Assembly (NCBI GenBank): GCA_900765465.1
Contig: CAAFRM010000132.1
Coordinates: 1 to 13,784, forward strand
Reading direction: 5' to 3'
Length of the DNA: 13,784 nucleotides
From: an uncultured Prevotella sp.
GTDB taxonomy: Bacteria; Bacteroidota; Bacteroidia; Bacteroidales; Bacteroidaceae
This document shows, piece by piece, positions 7,812 through 13,784 of the stretch. The position numbers were made by a program, and so were the translations under genes. The notes under the pieces are model-generated. The model searched no databases. It had not been told where the DNA came from and was given only the letters and a program-made list of their open reading frames with translations. Numbering within the stretch: position 1 is the stretch's first letter; each line of letters opens with the position of its first letter.

Positions 7812-9215
7812 TTAGTAGAACTTGAAGTAGTTGCGAGCATTGTTGTAAGAGATGTCCTCTACCATGCGAGAGAGGCTCTCCATGTCGTTAGGAAGCAGGC
7901 CCTTCTCTACATCATTGCCGAGGAGGTTGCAGAGCAAACGACGGAAGTACTCGTGACGTGGGTAGCTGAGGAATGAACGCGAGTCAGTCAACATACCTAC
8001 GAAACGGCTCAAGAGGCCCAATACAGAAAGTGCGTTCATCTGACGGGTCATACCATCGAGCTGATCATTGAACCACCAGCCAGAACCGAACTGAATCTTG
8101 CCTGGGCAAGAACCATCTTGGAAGTTACCGAGCATAGTAGCGATAACCTCGTTGGCGCATGGGTTCAAAGTATAAAGGATAGTACGTGTCAACTTGCCTT
8201 CCATGTTCAATTCATTGAGGAAGCTGCTCATAGCCTTAGCGGTAGTAAACTCACCGATAGAGTCGAAACCGGTATCAGCACCGAGCTTGTTGTACATCAA
8301 TGTATTGTTGTCACGGATAGCTCCATAGTGGAACTGCTGTGTCCAGTCGGCAGCGTGATCCATCTCAGCGCAGACCTTCAGGAAGGCATGCTTGTACTGA
8401 CGGATCTCGAGAGCAGAAAGCTGCTGTCCACGCATAGCCTTAGCGAAGATAGTCTCAATCTGAGAATCTGTGTATGGCTCATCGTAGAACTCCTCGATAC
8501 CGTGGTCGCTCAACTTGCAGCCATTCTCAGAGAAGAAGTCGTGACGCTTCTGGAGAGCATCAACCATATCCTGGAAAGTAGTGAGGGTAACACCAGCTAC
8601 CTCGCCCAACTTGTTCATATACTCAGCGAAATCAGGCTTCTCGATGTTCATAGCCTTATCAGGACGCCAAGCTGGAATCATCTTGATCTCGAAACCGCTC
8701 TCGCGTGTCTGCTTGTGGTAACGGAGATCATCGATAGGATCGTCTGTTGTGCAGACGCATTCTACATTATAGTGACGCATCAAGCCGCGAGCGCTGAACT
8801 CAGGCTGCTGCAACTTCTCGTTACACTCGTCGTAGATTTCACGTGCTGTCTTAGGGCTCAACTGCTTGTCGATACCGAAAGCTGTCTTGAGCTCCAGGTG
8901 TGTCCAATGATAAAGAGGGTTACGGAAAGTATATGGTACAGTCTCTGCCCATTTCTCGAACTTCTCCCAGTCGCTGGTGTCAGTACCTGTGCAGAAACGC
9001 TCATCTACACCATTGGTACGCATAGCACGCCACTTGTAGTGGTCACCACCGAGCCAGAGTTCTGTAATGCTCTTGAACTTGTGATCATTCGCAACCATCT
9101 CAGGGATGAGGTGGCAGTGATAATCGATGATTGGCATCTTAGCCGCATGATTGTGGAAAAGATCCTGCGCCGTCTTGGTGTCAAGCAGGAAGTTTTCATC
9201 CATAAATTGCTTCAT
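7812..9215 (-). CDS. uxaC: Uronate (glucuronate/galacturonate) isomerase
   Basis: 467 aa, the usual family length (E. coli 470). It interconverts D-glucuronate and D-fructuronate, and D-galacturonate and D-tagaturonate, the first cytosolic step of hexuronate use. It belongs to the amidohydrolase superfamily. The N-terminal PIIDYHCHL motif (His33, His35) and the following ITELWLGGDHYKWRAMR are family hallmarks, as are CTTDDPIDDLRYH in the middle and FGSGWWFNDQLDGM near the C-terminus. No frameshift or missing segment was seen. ATG 9215 is preceded by an A-rich leader of about 45 nt from a TATCTTTG element. Partner genes for the next steps (uxuA/uxuB, uxaA/uxaB, kdgK/kdgA) are not in the window. 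The adjacent upstream AraC-type gene is the obvious candidate regulator. Confidence 0.96.
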   Translation of the reverse strand: MKQFMDENFLLDTKTAQDLFHNHAAKMPIIDYHCHLIPEMVANDHKFKSITELWLGGDHYKWRAMRTNGVDERFCTGTDTSDWEKFEKWAETVPYTFRNPLYHWTHLELKTAFGIDKQLSPKTAREIYDECNEKLQQPEFSARGLMRHYNVECVCTTDDPIDDLRYHKQTRESGFEIKMIPAWRPDKAMNIEKPDFAEYMNKLGEVAGVTLTTFQDMVDALQKRHDFFSENGCKLSDHGIEEFYDEPYTDSQIETIFAKAMRGQQLSALEIRQYKHAFLKVCAEMDHAADWTQQFHYGAIRDNNTLMYNKLGADTGFDSIGEFTTAKAMSSFLNELNMEGKLTRTILYTLNPCANEVIATMLGNFQDGSCPGKIQFGSGWWFNDQLDGMTRQMNALSVLGLLSRFVGMLTDSRSFLSYPRHEYFRRLLCNLLGNDVEKGLLPNDMESLSRMVEDISYNNARNYFKFY

Positions 9216-9264
9216 AACTGTATAGTAGTTTTTAAATGTTTATTTAATAATACTAATGATGACG

Positions 9265-9272
9265 CAAAGATA
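9265..9272 (-). promoter_or_regulatory. -7 promoter element of uxaC
   Basis: TATCTTTG on the minus strand (9272 to 9265), predicted start near 9260. No clear TTTG exists at the usual distance; that place is taken by the edge of the 18-bp palindrome ending at 9293. A weak -33 is compatible with an activator-dependent promoter. Confidence 0.6.
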
Positions 9273-9292
9273 CAACAAATATCCCAAAAAGA

Positions 9293-9336
9293 AATCGTTT
9301 AAGTGAAATATTTTTGATTATTTCACTTAAACGATT
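9293..9336 (-). terminator. 18-bp perfect palindrome: araC terminator and/or operator at uxaC
   Basis: Positions 9293-9310 pair perfectly with 9319-9336 around an 8-nt loop. On the minus strand the stem is followed by TTTCTTTTTGGG, so it reads as an intrinsic terminator for the araC gene, whose stop lies 14 bp away. Its far arm touches the -33 region of the uxaC promoter, so a second role as a binding site cannot be excluded. Confidence 0.75.
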
Positions 9337-9350
9337 ACGTTGCGCGTATT

Positions 9351-10238
9351 TTATACGATAATTCTAGTCTTATGATAGTTCTCTCTGAACTCACTTGGCG
9401 AGCACCCCTTCTTCTTCTTGAAGATGCGATTGAAGTTACTGAGGTTATTGAAACCGCAGTCGAACCCGATCTCGCTGATGCTTTTTGCAGTATCCACCAG
9501 CATTCTGGCGGCATAGCCCAGACGGAGGTCGATGATATACTCCGAGATGTTTCTGCCCGTATGGAGCTTGAAGAATCGGCTGAAGGCACTCGAGCTCATA
9601 CCCGCCAGCGAGGCGAGATCCGGCAAACGGAGTTCATCCATATAGTTCTTCGAGATATAGTTCTTCACCTTCAGAATACGGCGGCTGTCATCCTCCACCG
9701 CTACCTTGGCATAACTGCTCGAAGCCAGGGTTCTCGCATTCTCACACTTCGACAGTTCATAAAGAATGGTGAGAAACTGCTGCACGGCATAAAAGCCATC
9801 TTTCACTGTACTCAGGGTATCCAGCAATCGATAAACCTTCATAATCGCCTTCAGAGGAAAGCAAAGTCCCTTCTTTGCCTCCTGCATCATGCGGGTAATG
9901 CTGGCATACGGATTTCTTCCGAAGAGAGTCTCCTCACCCATACTGAAATCAAACTGGATGGTAATCTCACGGATATCTTCACTGCGACAGACGTTCTGTT
10001 CCCATACGTGTTCCAGATCAGGTGATGTGATGAGACAAAGGTCGAAGTCGCCAATTACCTCCTGAGAATCACCCACAATACGCTTTACTCCCGCCGCATT
10101 CTCTACAAAATTGAGTTCGAACACCGAATGATTGTGTATCGGATAGGTAAACTCCTTCTTGTGCCTGTCGGCAATGTAAAGCACATCCTTACCCATCAGC
10201 GGGGTAATCTCATGTATGATTCTTCTGTCTTCAGCCAT
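9351..10238 (-). CDS. AraC-family transcriptional regulator
   Basis: 295 aa. The N-terminal half (about 15-110) looks like a cupin effector-binding domain, with PIHNHSVFELNFV near residues 33-45. The C-terminal 100 residues are a complete AraC DNA-binding domain. The first helix-turn-helix is near 205-226 (LPDLASLAGMSSSAFSRFFK) and the second near 253-275 (SISEIGFDCGFNNLSNFNRIF). The canonical ending GCSPSEFREN follows. ATG 10238 is the first good start. It sits 89 bp after dapA and 135 bp before uxaC on the same strand. Being immediately upstream of uxaC suggests, without proving, that it senses a uronate or related sugar. No clear promoter of its own was found in the repeat-rich spacer upstream, so read-through from dapA is possible. 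Confidence 0.92.
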   Translation of the reverse strand: MAEDRRIIHEITPLMGKDVLYIADRHKKEFTYPIHNHSVFELNFVENAAGVKRIVGDSQEVIGDFDLCLITSPDLEHVWEQNVCRSEDIREITIQFDFSMGEETLFGRNPYASITRMMQEAKKGLCFPLKAIMKVYRLLDTLSTVKDGFYAVQQFLTILYELSKCENARTLASSSYAKVAVEDDSRRILKVKNYISKNYMDELRLPDLASLAGMSSSAFSRFFKLHTGRNISEYIIDLRLGYAARMLVDTAKSISEIGFDCGFNNLSNFNRIFKKKKGCSPSEFRENYHKTRIIV

Positions 10239-10245
10239 AATGTAT

Positions 10246-10317
10246 AGTGATTAATGATCAGTGATTAGTTATCAATGATTATTCTATGCTTGTAATAATC
10301 AATAACAACTAACCACT
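10246..10317. repeat. Short direct and inverted repeats in the dapA-araC spacer
   Basis: Two 14-bp direct units, AGTGATTAATGATC (10246-10259) and AGTGATTAGTTATC (10260-10273). The second unit begins an imperfect inverted repeat: TGATTATT (10276-10283) pairs with AATAATCA (10294-10301) around a 10-nt loop, and the arms extend with bulges to 10260 and 10317. The spacer is AT-rich and low-complexity. It may weakly terminate dapA, but no T-tract supports this. Confidence 0.6.
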
Positions 10318-10327
10318 AATCAATATA

Positions 10328-11215
10328 TTAAATATTCAAAGTTCTGAGGATTTCACTCATCTTCTGCTTGGTAGCGATACGGGTAGGAACCAGCGGCAGG
10401 CGCAGCTCGTTTTCGATAAAGCCCATATCATTGAGCAATGCCTTCACACCGGCAGGATTACCATCTACGAAGAGAAGGCTGTAAAGCTCAGTGAAGGAAT
10501 GATGAATCTTGCGGGCTGGCTCGTACTCACCACGGAACTCCAGACGGATCATTCTGCTGAATGCCTTTGGCAGGGCATTACCGATGACAGAAATCACACC
10601 GGCAGCGCCACTCGCAATCATAGAGAAAGTAAGGGCATCATCACCGCTGATTACTTCGAAATTATCCGGCTTGTTCTTGATGATCTCATCTACCTGCTCC
10701 AGACTACCACTCGCCTCCTTCACGGCTACCACATTAGGGAAGTCGCGGGCTATGCGGCAGGTGGTTTCCGGCTTCATATTGATACCGGTTCTGCCAGGTA
10801 CATTATAAAGTACGATAGGCAGCGGACTAACCTGTGCGATGGCTTTGAAGTGCTGATACAAACCTTCCTGGGATGGCTTATTATAATAAGGACAGATGCT
10901 GAGGATGCCATCGATGCCACTCCAGTCGCTATTCTTGATTTCCTCTACGACAGCAGCAGTATTGTTGCCGCCACAATATTTCAATATCTTGACGCGACCC
11001 TTGTTCACGTCTTTCACCAATTCTGTAATCTTGTCTTTCTCTTCCTGGGTCAGGCAAGGAGCCTCACCAGTTGTTGCAAGGATGCAAAGGAAGTCTGCAC
11101 CATTGTCAATTTGGAACTCTACCAATCGCTTGAGCGACTGATAATCTACCGAACCATCGGCCTTAAAAGGAGTAATGAGGGCAACACCAAGGCCCCTAAA
11201 TATATTCTGTGCCAT
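10328..11215 (-). CDS. dapA: 4-hydroxy-tetrahydrodipicolinate synthase
   Basis: 295 aa, the usual family length. It condenses pyruvate with aspartate semialdehyde in the diaminopimelate/lysine pathway in the cytosol. Active-site elements are all present: the ATTGEAP motif with Thr48-Thr49, the catalytic Tyr137 in LYNVPGRTG (Arg142 binds the carboxylate), and the Schiff-base Lys166 in VAVKEASGS. The TTGE and YNVPGRTG motifs favour DapA over neuraminate lyase or KDG aldolase relatives. ATG 11215 lies about 20 nt from the predicted transcription start, so there is no room for a lysine riboswitch. Divergent from truA. Confidence 0.95.
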   Translation of the reverse strand: MAQNIFRGLGVALITPFKADGSVDYQSLKRLVEFQIDNGADFLCILATTGEAPCLTQEEKDKITELVKDVNKGRVKILKYCGGNNTAAVVEEIKNSDWSGIDGILSICPYYNKPSQEGLYQHFKAIAQVSPLPIVLYNVPGRTGINMKPETTCRIARDFPNVVAVKEASGSLEQVDEIIKNKPDNFEVISGDDALTFSMIASGAAGVISVIGNALPKAFSRMIRLEFRGEYEPARKIHHSFTELYSLLFVDGNPAGVKALLNDMGFIENELRLPLVPTRIATKQKMSEILRTLNI

Positions 11216-11239
11216 AATCTAAATAAACAAAATCGTTGG

Positions 11240-11270
11240 CAAAAGTACACAATTATTAGCATATTGCAAA
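11240..11270 (-). promoter_or_regulatory. Promoter of dapA (Bacteroidota type)
   Basis: On the minus strand, TTTG (11270-11267), 19 bp, then TACTTTTG (11247-11240), which fits TAnnTTTG. The predicted start near 11235 gives a leader of about 20 nt. Confidence 0.7.
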
Positions 11271-11351
11271 ATAAAATCGCAATTTTCTTTCAAGATTGTA
11301 CCATTTTTGAAAATATTCTGTATTATTATACCATATTTCACGTTTTTTTAG

Positions 11352-11359
11352 TAACTTTG
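11352..11359 (+). promoter_or_regulatory. -7 promoter element of truA
   Basis: TAACTTTG followed by CAGTCG. No good TTTG was found 19-21 bp upstream. The predicted start near 11364 gives a leader of about 18 nt to ATG 11382. Confidence 0.6.
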
Positions 11360-11381
11360 CAGTCGTTTTAAGTGAAAAGCA

Positions 11382-12161
11382 ATGAGATATTTTATATTCT
11401 TTGGTTACGACGGAACCAACTATCACGGCTGGCAGATTCAGCCCAATGCCAATTCGGTGCAGCAGGAGTTGCAGCGTGCCCTCTCCATCCTTCTCAGAAA
11501 GGAGATAGAGGTGGTGGGTGCAGGAAGAACCGATACCGGAGTGCACGCCCGGAACATGGCAGCGCATTTTGACTGGAATCCGGAAGAGAAAGTTTCGGAA
11601 GAGAAAGTTTCGGAAGAAAGAATCCCGATGGCCCTCGACCAGCTGGTGTATCGTCTGAACAGAATCCTGCCACGCGACATTGCCGTCTATGAAGTTCGGG
11701 AGGTAGATACCGAGATGCATGCCCGCTTCTCTGCCACCTCGCGTACCTATCATTATTATATCCATACACGCAAGGATCCCTTCGAGCGCCACTATTCGCT
11801 GCAGATGAACTACCCGCTGGATTTCGAAAAGATGAACCAGGCGGCGCAGTATTTCCTGCATCACGAAGACTACGCTGCCTTCTGTAAGGCTGGTGGTGAC
11901 AACAAGACCACCATCTGCCATGTGTCGGCTGCCAGATGGGTCCAGACCTCCCCTACCACCTGGTATTTCGAGATTACCGCCAACCGTTTCCTCCGAAACA
12001 TGGTGCGTGCCGTGGTGGGAACGCTCATCGATGTGGGCAGAGGAAAGATTACGATGGATCAGTTTCTCGACATCCTGCACAACGGAAGCCGCAGTGATGC
12101 GGGCGAAAGCATGCCAGGCAACGCATTGTTCCTGGAAGACGTGGGGTACAACGAACTTTGA
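11382..12161 (+). CDS. truA: tRNA pseudouridine(38-40) synthase
   Basis: 259 aa. It isomerises uridines 38-40 in the anticodon arm of many tRNAs. The N-terminus RYFIFFGYDGTNYHGWQ, the catalytic Asp51 in GAGRTDTGVHA, the FSATSRTYHYYI motif and the C-terminal ITANRFLRNMVRAVVGTL are all classic TruA signatures. ATG 11382 gives the canonical short N-terminus. Residues about 67-77 carry a duplicated EEKVS segment encoded by a perfect 15-bp tandem repeat. The last codons (GAA CTT TGA) are themselves the first unit of an intergenic repeat family. The transporter gene follows on the same strand 147 bp later with no convincing promoter in between. Confidence 0.96.
   Translation: MRYFIFFGYDGTNYHGWQIQPNANSVQQELQRALSILLRKEIEVVGAGRTDTGVHARNMAAHFDWNPEEKVSEEKVSEERIPMALDQLVYRLNRILPRDIAVYEVREVDTEMHARFSATSRTYHYYIHTRKDPFERHYSLQMNYPLDFEKMNQAAQYFLHHEDYAAFCKAGGDNKTTICHVSAARWVQTSPTTWYFEITANRFLRNMVRAVVGTLIDVGRGKITMDQFLDILHNGSRSDAGESMPGNALFLEDVGYNEL
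11583..11612 (+). repeat. 15-bp in-frame tandem duplication inside truA
   Basis: Two identical copies of GAAGAGAAAGTTTCG at 11583-11597 and 11598-11612, followed by a partial third copy (GAAGA). Each copy encodes one EEKVS-like unit in a charged segment after the catalytic loop. Being a multiple of three it keeps the frame and could vary in copy number between strains. Confidence 0.85.
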
Positions 12162-12248
12162 ACTTTGAGATTTGAACTTTATGATTGGCAATAATCCTAT
12201 AAGCTGAAAGACAAGCCATATCATAAAGTTCAAAGTAATCTCAAAGTT
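12161..12248. repeat. Large imperfect inverted repeat after truA
   Basis: The left arm (12161-12189) and right arm (12215-12248) are complementary. They contain AACTTTGAGATT and TTGAACTTTATGAT on one side and their complements on the other, with a 4-nt and a 1-nt bulge. The TGGC/GCCA pair closes a loop of about 25 nt. The left arm begins at the last base of the truA stop. It could act as a truA terminator, but there is no T-tract. Confidence 0.7.
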
Positions 12249-12266
12249 CAAAGTAAAAGTAATCAT

Positions 12267-12308
12267 AAAGTTCAATGGTCAAAGTTCAATGGTCAAAGTA
12301 AAAGTAAT
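12267..12308 (+). repeat. 14-bp tandem repeats before the transporter gene
   Basis: AAAGTTCAATGGTC twice (12267-12280, 12281-12294) and a diverged third copy, AAAGTAAAAGTAAT (12295-12308), that ends directly at the ATG at 12309. They belong to the same AAAGTTCA family as the inverted repeat just upstream. Confidence 0.8.
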
Positions 12309-13226
12309 ATGTGGTTAGTATTAGCATTTCTCTCAGCAGCGCTGCTGGGATTCTATGATGCCTTCAAGAAGAAGGCACTTTCAGGTAACGCAGTGATTCC
12401 CGTGCTCTTTCTGAACACGCTTTTCTCATCGCTCATCTTCCTGCCGTTCATCATCTTGAGCTATACAGGAAATTCGCTGGATGGAACGATGTTCCATGTT
12501 GCTGAAGGCGGATGGGAAGTTCACAAGTACATCGTGCTTAAGAGTTTCATCGTATTGAGCAGTTGGATTTTCGGTTATTTCGGTATGAAGCATCTGCCGC
12601 TCACCATCGTGGGACCTATCAATGCCACCCGTCCGGTGATGACACTCGTGGGTGCCCTGATGGTTTACGGTGAGGTACTCAACCTCTACCAGTGGATAGG
12701 TGTCATTCTAGCCATCATCTCCTTTGCCATGCTTTCGCGCAGCGGAAAGAAGGAGGGCATCGACTTCAAGCACAACAAGTGGATCTACTTCATCGTACTG
12801 GCTGCCGTGCTCGGTGCCGTGAGTGGTCTCTACGATAAGTATCTGATGGCTCCACCTGAGAATGGCGGCGTGGGATTGGATAGAATGATCGTACAGAGCT
12901 GGTACAATATCTACCAGTGCTTCCTTATGGGAGCCATGCTCCTGATGATCTGGTGGCCAACGAAAAAGAACTCCACCCCATTCCATTGGCACTGGAGCAT
13001 CATCTTCATCAGCATCTTCCTCTCGGCTGCCGACTTCGTATATTTCTATGCGCTCAGCCTGCCGGGTGCCATGATCAGTATCGTGAGCATGATCCGCCGT
13101 GGTTCGGTCATTGTCAGCTTCCTCTTCGGCGCAGCCATCTTCCACGAGAAGAATCTCAAGGCGAAGTTCGTGGATCTCCTCCTCGTCTTGCTCGGTATGC
13201 TCTTCCTCTATTTCGGAACCAAGTAA
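12309..13226 (+). CDS. DMT superfamily (EamA-like) transporter
   Basis: 305 aa, integral membrane. About ten hydrophobic segments are arranged as two five-helix halves, the usual EamA architecture. The first is LVLAFLSAALLGFYDAF, and the first half ends near residue 143 (QWIGVILAIISFAMLSRSG). A short basic loop follows, and the second half begins near 153 (KWIYFIVLAAVLGAVSGLYDK). Conserved-looking features are the VGPINATRPVMTLVGAL segment and the RRGSVIVSFLFGAAIFHEK segment near the C-terminus, both EamA-like. The substrate cannot be predicted; relatives export amino acids, sugars or other metabolites. ATG 12309 abuts a tandem repeat, leaving an unusual A-rich start context. Possibly cotranscribed with truA. 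Confidence 0.88.
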   Translation: MWLVLAFLSAALLGFYDAFKKKALSGNAVIPVLFLNTLFSSLIFLPFIILSYTGNSLDGTMFHVAEGGWEVHKYIVLKSFIVLSSWIFGYFGMKHLPLTIVGPINATRPVMTLVGALMVYGEVLNLYQWIGVILAIISFAMLSRSGKKEGIDFKHNKWIYFIVLAAVLGAVSGLYDKYLMAPPENGGVGLDRMIVQSWYNIYQCFLMGAMLLMIWWPTKKNSTPFHWHWSIIFISIFLSAADFVYFYALSLPGAMISIVSMIRRGSVIVSFLFGAAIFHEKNLKAKFVDLLLVLLGMLFLYFGTK

Positions 13227-13241
13227 AAGTTCTATGCCAGC

Positions 13242-13429
13242 ACGCCCTGAAAGGGCAGAAGCTCCTAGCCCAGGGCAGCACCCTGGGTATAAGGTATATA
13301 TAGGAAGTCGCCCTGAAAGGGCAAAAGCTTTGAAATAGAAAGCTTTTGCCCTTTCAGGGCGACTTTGTTGTTGCTGGATCTAACCCAGGGCGATGCCCTG
13401 GGCTAGGAGCTTCTGCCCTTTCAGGGCGT
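13242..13429. repeat. Nested palindromic repeat cluster (REP/BIME-like architecture)
   Basis: The outer arms 13242-13288 and 13383-13429 are inverted copies matching at 45 of 47 positions. Each arm contains two small palindromes: GCCCTGAAAGGGC (or its complement) and a CCCAGGG/CCCTGGG hairpin. Between the arms lies a separate 27-bp perfect palindrome (13305-13365) with the same GCCCTGAAAGGGC core. It is GC-rich against the AT-rich intergenic DNA elsewhere in the window, and sits between convergent genes. Confidence 0.85.
13305..13365. terminator. 27-bp perfect inverted repeat inside the cluster, possible bidirectional terminator
   Basis: Positions 13305-13331 pair perfectly with 13339-13365 around a 7-nt loop (GAAATAG). 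This would be a very stable RNA hairpin on either strand. It lies about 80 bp after the transporter stop, but only TGTTGTTGC follows, so termination here is an inference. Confidence 0.55.
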
Positions 13430-13455
13430 ATTGGATGTGACTTATGGCACCCCCC

Positions 13456-13482
13456 CTAGGAGCTTCTGCCCTTTCAGGGCGT
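13456..13482 (+). repeat. Extra direct copy of the 27-bp palindromic unit
   Basis: Identical over 27 bp to 13403-13429 and to the reverse complement of 13242-13268. It lacks the CCCAGGG hairpin half; a run of seven C lies immediately upstream (13450-13456). It reads as a truncated copy. Confidence 0.85.
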
Positions 13483-13510
13483 GTGGGGATGCCTTACCCC
13501 ACATGTTTTT
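13482..13510 (+). terminator. Hairpin at the 3' end of the M13 peptidase gene
   Basis: TGTGGGG (13482-13488) pairs with CCCCACA (13497-13503) around 8 nt. The plus-strand tail is TGTTTTTACC. That orientation would stop transcription arriving from the transporter side. On the minus strand, where the peptidase gene runs, no T-tract follows. Confidence 0.5.
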
Positions 13511-13784
13511 ACCAAATATGTGCACGCTTGTTCTTAGGAACAAAGAGCTTGTCGCCCTTCTTGATGTTGAATGCCTTATACCATGAATCCACCATTGGGA
13601 GGGCACCGTTCACACGAGCCTCGTTTGGAGAGTGAACATCCACAGTCATCAGATACTGCAGGTACTCAGGACGGGCATTGCCTGCCCATACACGAGCCCA
13701 TGCCAGGAAGAAGCGCTGTTCTGGAGTAAATCCATCCTTCACACCCAACTTCTCTGTCTTCATCACATTCTGAAGTGCACGGAA
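13509..13784 (-). CDS. M13 family (neprilysin/PepO-like) metallopeptidase, C-terminal fragment
   Basis: Only the last 91 residues are visible; the frame continues past the right edge. GFTPEQRFFLAWARVWAG, the DVHSPNEARVNG motif and the terminal basic segment ending in a C-terminal Trp are typical of the M13 C-terminus. The zinc site (HExxH) lies outside the window, so catalytic competence cannot be judged. Bacteroidota M13 enzymes are usually exported zinc endopeptidases acting on small peptides. TAA is at 13509-13511. Convergent with the EamA-like gene across the palindromic cluster. Confidence 0.9.
   Translation of the reverse strand, partial: FRALQNVMKTEKLGVKDGFTPEQRFFLAWARVWAGNARPEYLQYLMTVDVHSPNEARVNGALPMVDSWYKAFNIKKGDKLFVPKNKRAHIW

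Noticed and set aside
8118..9302. 394-codon open frame on the plus strand
   Set aside because: Antisense to uxaC, which matches its family over the full length; a shadow of the GC-skewed codon use.
11367..11377. TTTAAGTGAAA in the truA leader matching the palindrome arm before uxaC
   Set aside because: An 11-bp AT-rich match in a window of this size is expected by chance and the two genes have no evident link.
11216..11381. Lysine riboswitch upstream of dapA
   Set aside because: The predicted dapA leader is about 20 nt, far too short for a riboswitch, and no such structure was seen.
11256..12275. 339-codon open frame on the minus strand
   Set aside because: Antisense to truA and running through the intergenic repeats and the dapA/truA promoter region; no recognisable domain.
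13099..13338. Open frame translating the palindromic repeats (RPERAKALK-like peptide)
   Set aside because: The frame starts inside the transporter gene and its tail is only translation of the repeat units.
13242..13482. Possible CRISPR array
   Set aside because: Copies occur in both orientations with irregular spacing and are internally palindromic; no cas gene nearby.

Overview
The window looks like chromosomal DNA of a Bacteroidota bacterium, most likely Prevotellaceae (Segatella/Prevotella copri-like). The lineage call is an inference. It rests on three things: promoters of the TAnnTTTG type (with TTTG about 20 bp upstream where found), A-rich translation starts instead of clear Shine-Dalgarno sites, and family content such as a Rho factor with a very large N-terminal insertion and a BspA-type leucine-rich repeat region on a glycosidase. 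There is no phage, integrase, CRISPR array, rRNA or tRNA. Most genes are ordinary housekeeping or carbohydrate-use genes.

Layout. Positions 1-1359 (minus) hold most of a Uup-type ABC-F ATPase whose C-terminus lies outside the window. It diverges from rho (1512-3596, plus), and the two promoters are physically interleaved between 1376 and 1424. After the rho terminator comes a 46-codon gene (3919-4059, plus) with its own promoter-like element and terminator, encoding a Met-rich single-span membrane peptide of unknown function.

From 11215 down to 4161 five genes run on the minus strand: dapA (lysine/diaminopimelate synthesis), an AraC-family regulator, uxaC (uronate isomerase), a YihY/BrkB-type membrane protein with a C-terminal winged-helix region, and a secreted GH20 beta-hexosaminidase with an N-terminal leucine-rich repeat region. 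Strong hairpins separate araC from uxaC and uxaC from the yihY-like gene, so this is probably several transcripts and not one operon. The AraC protein beside uxaC is a candidate uronate regulator, and the GH20 enzyme fits foraging on host or dietary amino-sugar glycans.

At 11382-12161 (plus) truA diverges from dapA and is followed by a DMT/EamA-family transporter (12309-13226). The spacer between them is built from short AAAGTTCA-like repeats that form a large inverted repeat overlapping the truA stop codon. From 13242 to 13482 lies a nested palindromic repeat cluster (REP/BIME-like in architecture) between convergent genes. The window ends in the C-terminus of an M13 (neprilysin/PepO-like) metallopeptidase on the minus strand.

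The items most worth a second look are the palindromic cluster at 13242-13482, the 46-residue membrane peptide, the interleaved promoters and leader hairpin at rho, the large low-complexity insertion in Rho, and the 18-bp perfect palindrome against the uxaC promoter. I did not find a clearly new multi-gene system.
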